Part shown: one piece after another, positions 9,914-18,769 of the stretch
Numbering within the stretch: the first letter of the stretch is position 1
How the letters are laid out: the number at the start of each line of letters is the position of its first letter
Source of the DNA: Actinomycetota bacterium
GTDB lineage: Bacteria; Actinomycetota; Actinomycetes; Propionibacteriales; Propionibacteriaceae
DNA length: 64,000 nt
Direction: 5' to 3'
Assembly (NCBI GenBank): GCA_020161015.1
Contig: JAIUOT010000014.1
Span: 183,968-247,967 of the forward strand
Notes under the pieces: generated by a model
What the model saw: only the letters and a program-made list of their open reading frames with translations
The model's database searches: none
What the model was told of the DNA's origin: nothing
Position numbers and translations under genes: made by a program

Positions 9914-10828
9914 CTACCCCGTGGCCGGCTCGATGTGCACGAACGTGGTCGTGCCCGGCAGCGCCGCGTCGATCGCCGTCTCGACCTCGTCGGCGACGTC
10001 GTGGCTGCGCTTCACCGTCCAGTCGCCGGGAACGGCGAGCGTGGCGTAGACGAAGCGCTGGCGCCCCGACTCGCGGGTGCGCACGTCGGTGATCTCCACC
10101 CGGGGCTCCGCGCAGACGCCGTGCAGGGCGGTGTTCACCAGCTCGACCTCCTCCGGCGGCAGCGTGCCGTCCAGCAGGCCGACCACCGAGCGGCGGACGA
10201 GCTGGTAGCCGGTGAACAGGATGTTGGCGCCCACGGCCAGTGCGATCACCGGGTCGAGCACCTGCCAGCCGGTGAGGGCGACCAGGCCGATGGCGAGCAG
10301 CACGCCGACGGACGTCCACACGTCGGTGAGCAGGTGCTTGCCGTCGGCCTCGAGGGTGATCGAGCGGTGCGTGCGCCCGGCGCGCACCAGCAGGAGCCCG
10401 GTGCCGAGGTTGAGCAGGGTGGCCAGTGTCGAGAGGGCGAGGCCCAGCCCGAGCTGCTCGAGCGGGACCGGGGCGGCCAGTCGGAGGATCGCGCCGTAGA
10501 TGATGAACGCCGCGGCGACGAAGATCAGGCTGCCCTCGACAGCGGCCGACATGTACTCGGCCTTGCCGTGGCCGAAGTCGTGGTTGTGGTCGGCCGGCTT
10601 GGACGACAGGCGCAGCGCCCACAGCGCGACCAGGGCGGCGACGAGGTTCACCGTCGACTCGGCGGCATCGGACCACAGGCCGACGGAGTTGGTGAGCCAC
10701 GCGGCCACAGCCTTGATGGCCACGGTGGCGACGGCCGTGCCGATCGAGAGCCAGATGAAGCGCTCGAGGAGACGCTGGTTCGCCTGCGTTTCGGAGATCG
10801 CGGACACGGTCAGCGGGGATTCCTGCAC
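9914..10828 (-). CDS. Cation diffusion facilitator (CDF) family exporter
   Basis: A 304-residue divalent-cation/proton antiporter with six membrane helices and a C-terminal cytoplasmic ferredoxin-like domain (residues about 205-300, RVEITDVRTRESG). The metal site is visible as LWSDAAESTVN (TM2 Asp) and as KPADHNHDFGHGKAEYMSA, with the His/Asp cluster of the TM2-3 loop. A second Asp-rich region, LEADGKHLLTDVWTS, is the TM5 site. The CDF family moves Zn, Mn, Fe or Co; the ion is not determinable here. It lies 5 nt from the NUDIX gene and is probably co-transcribed with it. Confidence 0.92.
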   Translation of the reverse strand: MQESPLTVSAISETQANQRLLERFIWLSIGTAVATVAIKAVAAWLTNSVGLWSDAAESTVNLVAALVALWALRLSSKPADHNHDFGHGKAEYMSAAVEGSLIFVAAAFIIYGAILRLAAPVPLEQLGLGLALSTLATLLNLGTGLLLVRAGRTHRSITLEADGKHLLTDVWTSVGVLLAIGLVALTGWQVLDPVIALAVGANILFTGYQLVRRSVVGLLDGTLPPEEVELVNTALHGVCAEPRVEITDVRTRESGRQRFVYATLAVPGDWTVKRSHDVADEVETAIDAALPGTTTFVHIEPATG

Positions 10829-10833
10829 TCGCC

Positions 10834-11397
10834 TCAGCCTACCGGCAACGTGGATTCCTCGACGTCACCGAGACGAACCGGCCACTCCCCGGGGCGGTCC
10901 GCGAGCGCGACCAGAGCGGCCAGATCGGCGGGCCACACGGGCTCGGGGACGGCGGCTAGGTCGTGCAGCGGGAGCCAGTCCCAGCCGTCGAGGGTGATCT
11001 GCTCGTCCGCGGTCAGCCCCGCCGGCTCCACCTCGAAGCGCGCGGCGACGACGAGGACGAAGAAGCTCTCCTCCTGGCTGAGCACCTGGTCGGAGTAGCC
11101 GTGGACGACGGTGCGGACGGCGACCGGTCCGCGCAGCTCTTCGGGCCGGACGACCAGGCCGGTCTCCTCGGCCACCTCGCGGACGGCCGCCTCGAGAGCG
11201 GTCTCGCCCGGGTCGATGCCGCCGCCGGGCGTGACCCACCAGCGCGACCCGGGCAGCCCGGGATCGGTGTCGGCGAGCATCAGCGCGTGGTGCCCGTCGG
11301 TGACCACGACGCGGGCCGCGCGACGATGGCGCCGCGGGCGCAGTTCCGGCGCGACCGGCGTGAATCGCCGGGTCCGGAAGGCTTCGGTGCCGCTCAC
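10834..11397 (-). CDS. NUDIX hydrolase
   Basis: A 187-residue soluble pyrophosphohydrolase. The Nudix box GX5EX7REUXEEXGU is complete at residues 59-81: the block starts GGIDPGE, continues TALEAAV and ends REVAEETGLV. A WWVTPGGG strand precedes it, as usual. The N-terminal 25 residues are basic and probably disordered. The substrate (nucleoside diphosphate derivative) cannot be assigned. It lies between the CDF exporter and the DUF4352-like gene, all on the minus strand. Confidence 0.9.
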   Translation of the reverse strand: MSGTEAFRTRRFTPVAPELRPRRHRRAARVVVTDGHHALMLADTDPGLPGSRWWVTPGGGIDPGETALEAAVREVAEETGLVVRPEELRGPVAVRTVVHGYSDQVLSQEESFFVLVVAARFEVEPAGLTADEQITLDGWDWLPLHDLAAVPEPVWPADLAALVALADRPGEWPVRLGDVEESTLPVG

Positions 11398-11407
11398 CGG
11401 TGACCCC

Positions 11408-12196
11408 TCACGGCGCCGGGACCTCCACGGTGGCCAGCCGGCGCAGCGCCGCGTCCACCAGGTGCAGCCGGACGGCGCCCGGGGCGAGCGCGTACCCGAC
11501 CTGGCCGCTCACCTGTCCGCCGGGGGAGAGCTCGATGCCGGCGAGCGGCCGCTCCAGCGACGGCCCGAACGCGGGCAGCGTCCCCGTGTCGCCGGAGGTC
11601 ACCAGGAGGGACGGCGGCGTCACCGCGACGCGCCCGCCGGTGCACGAGATGGTGACGTCCAGCACGAGGTACCGCTGCCCGGCGGGAGCCGCCAGCTCTC
11701 CGGCGTCCGTCCACACCGCCCGCGTGAGGGTCAACGTCCCGGAGCCGTCTGCGCCGGTGAAGGCGACGGCGGTGCCGACGCCGGCACCGGTGGCGGTGCT
11801 CGCGACGGTCGGTACGGGGGACGGTGTGGCGGTCACGAGCGCCGGCGGTGCCGTGGTCCGCGGGGCCGGGGCCCTCCCGGGCAGCAGGGGCAGCACGCTG
11901 AGGACGCCGATCAGGAGCAGGCTGCCGGCGAGCACCGAGGCGACGGCCACGCGCCGCGAGCGCCGGGGTCGCGGCGGACGGCGTCCGGACGGCGGCGGGG
12001 CGACCAGGGAGTCCGGGTGCGGGGGAGCCCACGTCCCGGGCGTCGCGGCGGGCGGTGGCGAGACCGGCTGCCCGGGGGCCTGCGGGAACGGGGGCGTGGC
12101 CGGCATCCCGGCCGCCGGCGCGGCGGGCGGGGCGAAGGACGGCTGCCCCGACCCCGGGGTGCCGATGCCGTCGGCGTCGTCGGGCGGCCGGGTCAT
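11408..12196 (-). CDS. Membrane-anchored protein with DUF4352-like domain
   Basis: A 262-residue protein, start ATG 12196, with three parts. There is a Pro/Ala-rich cytoplasmic segment (1-75), an arginine stop RRPPRPRRSRR and one membrane helix (SVLAGSLLLIGVLSVLPLL, about 85-105). An exported part follows, beginning with a Thr/Pro-rich linker and ending in a beta-rich domain containing RYLVLDVTISCTGG, typical of DUF4352/telokin-like extracytoplasmic domains. Its function is unknown. The ATG overlaps the upstream gene's TGA by one base, so the two are translationally coupled and probably act together. Confidence 0.75.
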   Translation of the reverse strand: MTRPPDDADGIGTPGSGQPSFAPPAAPAAGMPATPPFPQAPGQPVSPPPAATPGTWAPPHPDSLVAPPPSGRRPPRPRRSRRVAVASVLAGSLLLIGVLSVLPLLPGRAPAPRTTAPPALVTATPSPVPTVASTATGAGVGTAVAFTGADGSGTLTLTRAVWTDAGELAAPAGQRYLVLDVTISCTGGRVAVTPPSLLVTSGDTGTLPAFGPSLERPLAGIELSPGGQVSGQVGYALAPGAVRLHLVDAALRRLATVEVPAP

Positions 12197-13005
12197 CAGC
12201 CGGCCCGGTCGGGACGCTCGCCCGCGCGCAGCGCTGCTCCCACGATCAGGCCGACGACGAACGGCAGGACGACGCAGGCCGCGCGGGCGCTCGCCGACAG
12301 GGCCTCGAAGAGCAGGTCCGAGGAGTAGCCGTCGGCCAGCACCGACAGCATGCCGCCCATGGCGATCAGGATCAGCGCGACGACGTAGGACCGGCGGATC
12401 GCGTCGCGCCGGTACGCGATGCGGGCGGAGAGGGCGAAGGAGATGGCGAGCATCAGGATCGACAGCCAGCTGAAGAACATGCCGACGATCAGCGGGACCA
12501 GCACCCCCGGCGTCGCCGCCTGCCAGATCTGGCCGATGCTCACCGGCGGGGGCGGGGCGGGCACGCGGGTCTCCGGCGGCGGCGCGAACCACTGCGGGGT
12601 GTTGGGCGCGGGGAACGGCGCCGGGTTCACCTGGGCGTTCGGCTGCACGGCGGGCTGCACGGCGAGGTAGCCGGCCAGCGGGGGGCCGGGGGCGGTGAAG
12701 GGCTGGGTCGGCAGGCGCTCGGCGGTGGCACCGGTCGTCCCCGACCAGGGGCCTCCGGAGGTCACGGCCGCGGTGACGACCTCGAACGGCACCGTGGGGT
12801 TCCGGCCGGGTGCCGCGGCGGGGACGAGCGTGGCGAGGTCGGGCTGCGCGCCCTCCGGCACGGTGAAGGACGGCTCCTCCGCGGGGGCGGCCTCGATGAC
12901 CCGCACCGGGGGCGCCGGCGCGGAGAGGGGCTCCGTGGGCGGGACGACGAACGCGGCCGGCCGCTCGTGCGGCGCGTACTCGGGTCCGTCCCGCCAGGTG
13001 GCCAT
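12196..13005 (-). CDS. Pro-rich membrane protein with four C-terminal helices
   Basis: A 269-residue protein. The first 150 residues are Pro/Ala/Thr-rich and probably disordered. The C-terminal 115 residues contain four hydrophobic helices (VLVPLIVGMFFSWLSILML, YVVALILIAMGGMLSVLA, LSASARAACVVLPFVVGL and an IAYRR loop). I do not recognise the family. The layout resembles actinobacterial cell-envelope proteins with a disordered cytoplasmic arm. It is the first gene of the unit that includes the DUF4352-like protein. Confidence 0.7.
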   Translation of the reverse strand: MATWRDGPEYAPHERPAAFVVPPTEPLSAPAPPVRVIEAAPAEEPSFTVPEGAQPDLATLVPAAAPGRNPTVPFEVVTAAVTSGGPWSGTTGATAERLPTQPFTAPGPPLAGYLAVQPAVQPNAQVNPAPFPAPNTPQWFAPPPETRVPAPPPPVSIGQIWQAATPGVLVPLIVGMFFSWLSILMLAISFALSARIAYRRDAIRRSYVVALILIAMGGMLSVLADGYSSDLLFEALSASARAACVVLPFVVGLIVGAALRAGERPDRAG

Positions 13006-13133
13006 GCGCCAATGGTAGGGCGTGGCCCGGACGGGGACCTGGGAGCAGCGAGGTGCCAGCGCTGGGCCGACCAGTTAGTCTTGTGAAGCCGGTCGTGGGA
13101 GCGGGCCGGGGATGACCAGGAGTTGAGGAAGAC

Positions 13134-13520
13134 ATGCCGGTTGGCAAGGTGCGGTACTACGACGCCGAGAAGGGTTTCGGCTTCCTGTCCAAGGACGAGG
13201 GCGGGGAGGACGTCTACGTGCGCGCTTCCGCCCTGCCCGCGGGAGTGACCACCCTCAAGCGCGGCCAGAAGGTCGAGTTCGGCGTCGTGGACGGGAAGAA
13301 GGGCGAGCAGGCCCTTTCCGTCCGGCTGCTGGAGGCCCCGCCGTCGCTGTCCAAGGCCACCCGCAAGTCACCCGAGCAGATGGCGATCATCGTCGAGGAC
13401 CTCATCAAGATGCTCGACGGCGTCGGCAACGGGTACCGCCGCGGGCGCCACCCCGATGCCAAGCTGGCCGGGAAGACCGCTGCCGTGCTGCGCGCGGTCG
13501 CCGACGAACTGGAGCTGTGA
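13134..13520 (+). CDS. Cold-shock-domain protein with C-terminal extension
   Basis: A 128-residue protein. Residues 1-65 are a cold-shock OB fold: the RNP1-like KGFGFLSKDEG is intact, while RNP2 is altered to DVYVRASAL (canonical DVFVH). Residues 70-128 are a helical extension (KSPEQMAIIVEDLIKMLDGV, then GRHPDAKLAGKTAAVLRAVADELEL). CspA itself is about 67 residues, so the extension nearly doubles it; this longer form recurs in actinobacteria upstream of DUF3027 genes. The ATG follows AGGAAGAC. The stop overlaps the DUF3027 start by 4 nt. Confidence 0.88.
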   Translation: MPVGKVRYYDAEKGFGFLSKDEGGEDVYVRASALPAGVTTLKRGQKVEFGVVDGKKGEQALSVRLLEAPPSLSKATRKSPEQMAIIVEDLIKMLDGVGNGYRRGRHPDAKLAGKTAAVLRAVADELEL

Positions 13521-14293
13521 CCGTGGCGGCAACCCTCGAACTCGACCAGGCCTGCGCCGAGGCCATCGAGCTGGCACGGCACGCCGCCGTGCGCCGGGCC
13601 GGCGTCCTCGAGGTCGGCGAGCACCGGGCGGTGGTCGCGGAGGACACCCGCGTGGCCACCCACCTGTTCGACTGCGTCCACCCGGGCTACCCCGGCTGGC
13701 AGTGGTCGGTGACCGTGGCGCGGGCGTCCCGCTCGCGGGTGGTCACCGTGTCCGAGGTGACGCTGGTGCCGGGCGAGGGCGCCCTGCTCGCGCCCGCCTG
13801 GGTGCCGTGGGCCGACCGCATCGGCCCCAAGGACCTCACCGCCGGCGTGCTCGCGCCGGCGCCGGCCGACGACTACCGGCTCGAGCCCGGCTACACCGGG
13901 GGCGAGTCCGCGGCGGACGAGGACCCCGCGGAGGCCAGCCAGACCCGCGCGGTGGTGGCCGAACTCGGCCTGGGACGCGAGCGCGTGCTGTCGGTGGAGG
14001 GACGCGACGCGGCCGCAGAGCGCTGGCTCGAGTCCGGCGGCGGCCCCGACAACGCCATGACGCAGCAGGCGCCGGCGCTGTGCCAGACCTGCGGCTTCTT
14101 CATCGGCCTCAGCGGTGGCCTCGGCCGCGTGTTCGGCGTGTGCGCCAACGAGCTGTCGCCCAGTGACGGCGCGGTGGTGAGCCGTGACCACGGCTGCGGC
14201 GGGCACTCCGACGTCGTCGCGCCCACCAAGGGTGTCGACCTGGGAGTGCCGGTGTGGGACACGATCAGCATCGAAGAGGGCCTCTTCGACTGA
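13517..14293 (+). CDS. DUF3027 family protein
   Basis: A 258-residue actinobacterial protein starting with GTG inside the stop of the cold-shock gene (GTGA overlap). Recognisable blocks are FDCVHPGYPGWQWSVTVARA, VTLVPGEGALLAPAWVPW, DRIGPKDLTAGVLAP, and a C-terminal cysteine-containing block ALCQTCGFFIGLSGGL ... FGVCANELSPSDG ... VSRDHGCGGHSD. The spacing C-x2-C ... C ... C suggests a metal-binding knuckle. Function is unknown. The conserved pairing with a cold-shock protein suggests a role linked to RNA or stress. Confidence 0.85.
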   Translation: MTVAATLELDQACAEAIELARHAAVRRAGVLEVGEHRAVVAEDTRVATHLFDCVHPGYPGWQWSVTVARASRSRVVTVSEVTLVPGEGALLAPAWVPWADRIGPKDLTAGVLAPAPADDYRLEPGYTGGESAADEDPAEASQTRAVVAELGLGRERVLSVEGRDAAAERWLESGGGPDNAMTQQAPALCQTCGFFIGLSGGLGRVFGVCANELSPSDGAVVSRDHGCGGHSDVVAPTKGVDLGVPVWDTISIEEGLFD

Positions 14294-14329
14294 GGTCGTC
14301 CCGCTCCCCGGGGGCGGTGGCGTGCCCGC

Positions 14330-14716
14330 TCAGGACTCCGGCGCGGCGGGCCGGGTTGCCGGCGAAGCCGGCGCGGACGGCGTCCCCTCGGTGGCCGCCC
14401 GGCTGCCCGGAAGGGCGAGCACGTCGATCGTCGGGGTGTCCGGGCCGCTGATCCCCCGGCGCCCACGACGCCGTCGGGTCTTGCGGACGAGGCCGACGAC
14501 GAGGCCGACCAGGCCCAGCACCGTCCCGGTCACGGCGACCCCGAAGTACCACTGCTTGCCCGCTGCCGCGAGCTCCGGGGCGACCCACCAGCACACCACC
14601 GCGCCGACCGCGAAGCCGATCGTCCCCGTGGTGACGACGGCCACGCCGTCGGGGTCCAGCGCCCGCACCGGCGCCTGCACCATCAACGGCTTGTGATGGT
14701 GGGTGTTCTGGCTCAC
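14330..14716 (-). CDS. DUF2530 small membrane protein
   Basis: A 128-residue protein. The GTG at 14716 (MSQNTHHHKPLM) is chosen because longer in-frame starts run into the NCS2 promoter and coding start. DUF2530 signature: APVRALDPDGVAVVTTGTIG, then two membrane helices (GFAVGAVVCWWVAPELA and YFGVAVTGTVLGLVGLVVGL), a basic RKTRRRRGRRG stop-transfer segment and an Ala/Pro-rich tail. Function is unknown. It is divergent from the purine permease with only 44 bp between start codons. Confidence 0.75.
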   Translation of the reverse strand: MSQNTHHHKPLMVQAPVRALDPDGVAVVTTGTIGFAVGAVVCWWVAPELAAAGKQWYFGVAVTGTVLGLVGLVVGLVRKTRRRRGRRGISGPDTPTIDVLALPGSRAATEGTPSAPASPATRPAAPES

Positions 14717-14760
14717 GGACACCACGATAGGGCCAGCCTCGGCACCCCTACCATTCCGCC

Positions 14761-16275
<1,515 letters not shown>

Positions 16276-16291
16276 GGGGGCCGCCCTTCGC

Positions 16292-16327
16292 GAGGGGTCA
16301 CCGTCCGGCCGGGGACGGTGACCCCTC
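16292..16327. terminator. 15-bp bidirectional terminator hairpin
   Basis: GAGGGGTCACCGTCC, loop GGCCGG, GGACGGTGACCCCTC: a perfect 15-bp stem between the convergent NCS2 permease and DUF3048 genes. It starts 17 nt after the permease stop and ends 14 nt before the DUF3048 stop, so it can serve both transcripts. Confidence 0.88.
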
Positions 16328-16340
16328 GTCATGTCCGGGG

Positions 16341-17450
16341 TCAGCCGGTGATGCGGACCTTCGCGTCGATCTGGGGCAGGTCGACGAACGTCCGTCCCGG
16401 GGCGATCCGCAGCGGACTGCCGTCGTCGAGGGTGAAGCTGAAGAGGTCGGTGATCTCCTCCTTGGCCCACGTGCCCGTCACGCTGCGCCCGCCGTGCAGG
16501 TAGAAGAAGGTGCCCTGGCCGTTGATGATGCTCACCACGGGGTCGGGTGCGCCGCCGCCGGCGTAGATCTTGTCCATCCGCCACTTCGCGCGCACCACCA
16601 GGACGTTGTCGGTGGTCACCCGCTTGCCGTCCAGCAGCACGTGGCGTCCCCACGGCTCGCTGCGCAGGTAGCGGCCCGACTCCTCGTCCCAGGTGTAGCT
16701 GGTGTTCCACGTGTCGCCGGGCCCCCAGGGGATCGCGACCTTCGTCGCGTCCCGTCCGGCCGATGCGGTGGACGGCTGCTCGTCGCCGGTGGCGAAGGGC
16801 AGGTAGGGCACGGGCGGGGGCGCCGTCATCCGCCGGGCGAGCTTGCGGAGCTCGTCCGGGCGGCAGAACACCGAGTGGACGCGCGCGCGGTGCGGCATCG
16901 TGTAGTAGGCGGCGGTCCCGTGCACGCCGGCCTTGAACGAGTAGAGGTTCTCCAAGTACTTGTCGTGCGCGGCCACGTAGTGCATCACCCAGTTGGCGGC
17001 CGCGGTGTTGCCGAAGACGGGGCGCATCGGGCTGAGCAGCGGCACGTCCACCGGACGGATCGAGCGGACCGGGCCGACGAGTTCGGGGAAGCGGCTGTGG
17101 AACACCGCGCACAGCCGGGTGTAGCTGATGCCGTTCGGCTCGACGAAGACGATGTCGGCCTGGTTCACCCCTGCCTGCGGGTGCGCCGACAGGACATTGG
17201 ACACCTTCACCGCCACCGCGGCGTGGCCGAGCGCGGCGGCGTCGGCCACGACCAGCCCGGTCAGCGGTGCGCGGGGGCGGTCGTCGACGGTGGGCGTCGG
17301 TGTGGGGCTGGGTGTGGGCCCTGAGGGTGTCGGCGATGCGGCGGGTGCCTGCGTCCCGCTCGCTGCCGACGGTGGGGTGACGGCGCACCCGGAGGTGGTG
17401 GCGCCCACGGCGCCGGCCAGCGCCGCGAGGGCCGTGCGACGGCTCAGCAT
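16341..17450 (-). CDS. DUF3048 (YerB-like) lipoprotein
   Basis: A 369-residue exported protein. The N-terminus SRRTALAALAGAVGA followed by TTSGC is a twin-arginine-type signal ending in a lipobox Cys. A Ser/Thr/Pro linker (25-60) precedes the DUF3048 domain. This begins PLTGLVV and has NVLSAHPQAGVNQADIVF, TRLCAVFHSRFPELVGPVRS and IRPVDVPLLSPM. The C-terminal half has FFYLHGGRSVTGTWAKEE and SPLRIAPGRTFVDLP, the DUF3048 C-terminal domain. It probably sits on the outer face of the membrane; function in the cell envelope is unproven. Confidence 0.88.
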   Translation of the reverse strand: MLSRRTALAALAGAVGATTSGCAVTPPSAASGTQAPAASPTPSGPTPSPTPTPTVDDRPRAPLTGLVVADAAALGHAAVAVKVSNVLSAHPQAGVNQADIVFVEPNGISYTRLCAVFHSRFPELVGPVRSIRPVDVPLLSPMRPVFGNTAAANWVMHYVAAHDKYLENLYSFKAGVHGTAAYYTMPHRARVHSVFCRPDELRKLARRMTAPPPVPYLPFATGDEQPSTASAGRDATKVAIPWGPGDTWNTSYTWDEESGRYLRSEPWGRHVLLDGKRVTTDNVLVVRAKWRMDKIYAGGGAPDPVVSIINGQGTFFYLHGGRSVTGTWAKEEITDLFSFTLDDGSPLRIAPGRTFVDLPQIDAKVRITG

Positions 17451-17668
17451 GTTCTTCCCCCACCGGCCGGGGCCACGCCCCGTCCGGCCGATCCGGTGGA
17501 GTCCCCGATGACTCCACCGGGCAGGCTAGACCCGCCGCCACCGGATGTGACGCCGACGGGCCGTGAGCCGGGTCGTTCTTCCGCTCCTCCGCCCCATCCC
17601 GGCCCCGGACGTCGTCCCCGTCTCGCCGACCCACCCCGCCGACCCATCTCGCCCACCCATCCCGCCGA

Positions 17669-17781
17669 CCCACCCCGCCGAGGGCCAGCCTTCACGCCGA
17701 GGGCTCGCACCCTGGTGCTGGCCCTCGGCCACAGGGCTGGTCCTCGCGCGGGAGGGCTGGCCCTCGGCGAGGCGGGGCGGG
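17669..17781 (-). repeat. GAGGGCCAGC palindromic repeat, copy 2 (inverted orientation)
   Basis: Relative to the other copies this one lies on the minus strand. Read in reverse complement it has GGCCGAGGGCCAGCACCAGG, then GTGCGAGCCCTCGGCGTG and AAGGCTGGCCCTCGG, with extra half-units on the other side (GGGCTGGTCCTCG, GAGGGCTGGCCCTCGG). The preceding 17590-17668 is a C-rich tract with CCGACCCA-type imperfect repeats. Together they fill the 340-bp gap between the DUF3048 gene and trxC. Confidence 0.8.
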
Positions 17782-17794
17782 CTAGGTTGGGGGC

Positions 17795-18220
17795 ATGAGC
17801 GCTCGCATCGCCGCCTGTGGGTCGTGCGGCACGAAGAACCGCGTCCCTGTCGTGGCGTCGGGACGGCCCCAGTGCGCCTCCTGCCACGAACCACTTCCGT
17901 GGCTGGTGGACGCCACGGACGACAACCTCGCCGCCGCCCTCGACACCTCCGTCCTGGTGCTGATCGACCTCTGGGCGCCCTGGTGCGGGCCGTGCCGGAT
18001 GGTCGCCCCGATCCTGCAACGACTGTCCGTGCGCTACGCCGGCCGGATCAAGGTCGTGAAGGTCAACGTGGACGACAACCCGCGCGCCGCTGCCCGCTTC
18101 GATGCCCGGAGCATCCCCACCCTGGTGATGACCAGGGGAGGGCGGACGGTGGCCAGGATCGTCGGCGCCCAGCCGGAGGGCGTCCTCGCGCAGCGGATCG
18201 ACGGGCTCCTCGCCTCCTGA
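17795..18220 (+). CDS. trxC: Thioredoxin 2 with N-terminal zinc knuckle
   Basis: A 141-residue cytoplasmic thioredoxin. Cys8/Cys11 (CGSC) and Cys27/Cys30 (CASC) form the N-terminal zinc-binding module that distinguishes TrxC from TrxA. The thioredoxin fold follows, with active site WCGPC at 63-67, the cis-proline loop SIPTLVM and GRTVARIVGAQ. TrxC reduces protein disulfides and is often linked to oxidative stress. Gene length and layout are standard. Confidence 0.93.
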   Translation: MSARIAACGSCGTKNRVPVVASGRPQCASCHEPLPWLVDATDDNLAAALDTSVLVLIDLWAPWCGPCRMVAPILQRLSVRYAGRIKVVKVNVDDNPRAAARFDARSIPTLVMTRGGRTVARIVGAQPEGVLAQRIDGLLAS

Positions 18221-18276
18221 GCCGGGGGACGGGCGCGACCCGGCGCCTCTGGGGTGGGTCCCGAGCTGTCCATCTT

Positions 18277-18294
18277 GTTCGGATCGTTCCGAAC
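18277..18294. promoter_or_regulatory. Palindromic operator upstream of the MarR-like regulator
   Basis: GTTCGGA-TCGT-TCCGAAC: 7-bp perfect arms, 16 nt upstream of the regulator's ATG and overlapping a GATAACAT-like -10. Its position suggests autoregulation by the adjacent winged-helix protein. Confidence 0.6.
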
Positions 18295-18310
18295 GCGATA
18301 ACATCGAGGC

Positions 18311-18769
18311 ATGGAGGAACGGGAGGCCGCCCGTGCGGCGTACGCGGACGAGGTCGGGCGCTACTTCGAGGGCATGGGCCTGAGTCCCACGGCGGGACGA
18401 GTGGTGGGCTGGTTGCTCACCGCCGGGGCGGACGGCGCGTCGCCGGGTGAGCTGGCATCAGCCGTCGGAGCGGCCAAGAGCAGCGTGAGCGTCGCCCTCC
18501 AGAAACTGGAATTGCTGGGGCTGGTCGTCCGGGTCCGCCCCCAGGGGACGCGGCGGGACCGGTTCGCCGCGGGCGAGGACGTGTTCGGCGGGGCCTTCCG
18601 GGCGAAGATGGCCGAGCTCCGGCGCTTCGAGGAACTGGCAGCACACGGCCTCCAACTGGTCGGTGACGACCCGGTTCCCCGGCAGAGGCTGGAGCGCATG
18701 CGGGACCTCTACGCCTTCATGGCCCGCCGCTTCCCCGAACTGCTGGACGAGTGGGAGGCGATCCGGTGA
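18311..18769 (+). CDS. MarR/GbsR-type winged-helix regulator
   Basis: A 152-residue DNA-binding protein. After an N-terminal helix (AYADEVGRYFEGMGLSPTAG) comes GRVVGWLLTAG and a helix-turn-helix, SPGELASAVGAAKSSVSVAL, with the recognition helix in AKSSVSVALQKLELLGLV, then the wing VRPQGTRRDRFAAG. This order matches GbsR-like MarR-superfamily regulators. The C-terminal part is helical, probably for dimerisation. Its stop codon overlaps the GTG of the glycosyltransferase by 4 nt, so the two form an operon behind the 18278-region palindrome; control of an export or detoxifying glycosylation step is plausible. Confidence 0.85.
   Translation: MEEREAARAAYADEVGRYFEGMGLSPTAGRVVGWLLTAGADGASPGELASAVGAAKSSVSVALQKLELLGLVVRVRPQGTRRDRFAAGEDVFGGAFRAKMAELRRFEELAAHGLQLVGDDPVPRQRLERMRDLYAFMARRFPELLDEWEAIR

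Noticed and set aside
14729..14742. A sixth copy of the GAGGGCCAGC repeat before the purine permease
   Set aside because: Only a single AGGGCCAGCCTCGG half-unit with no inverted partner; likely chance.
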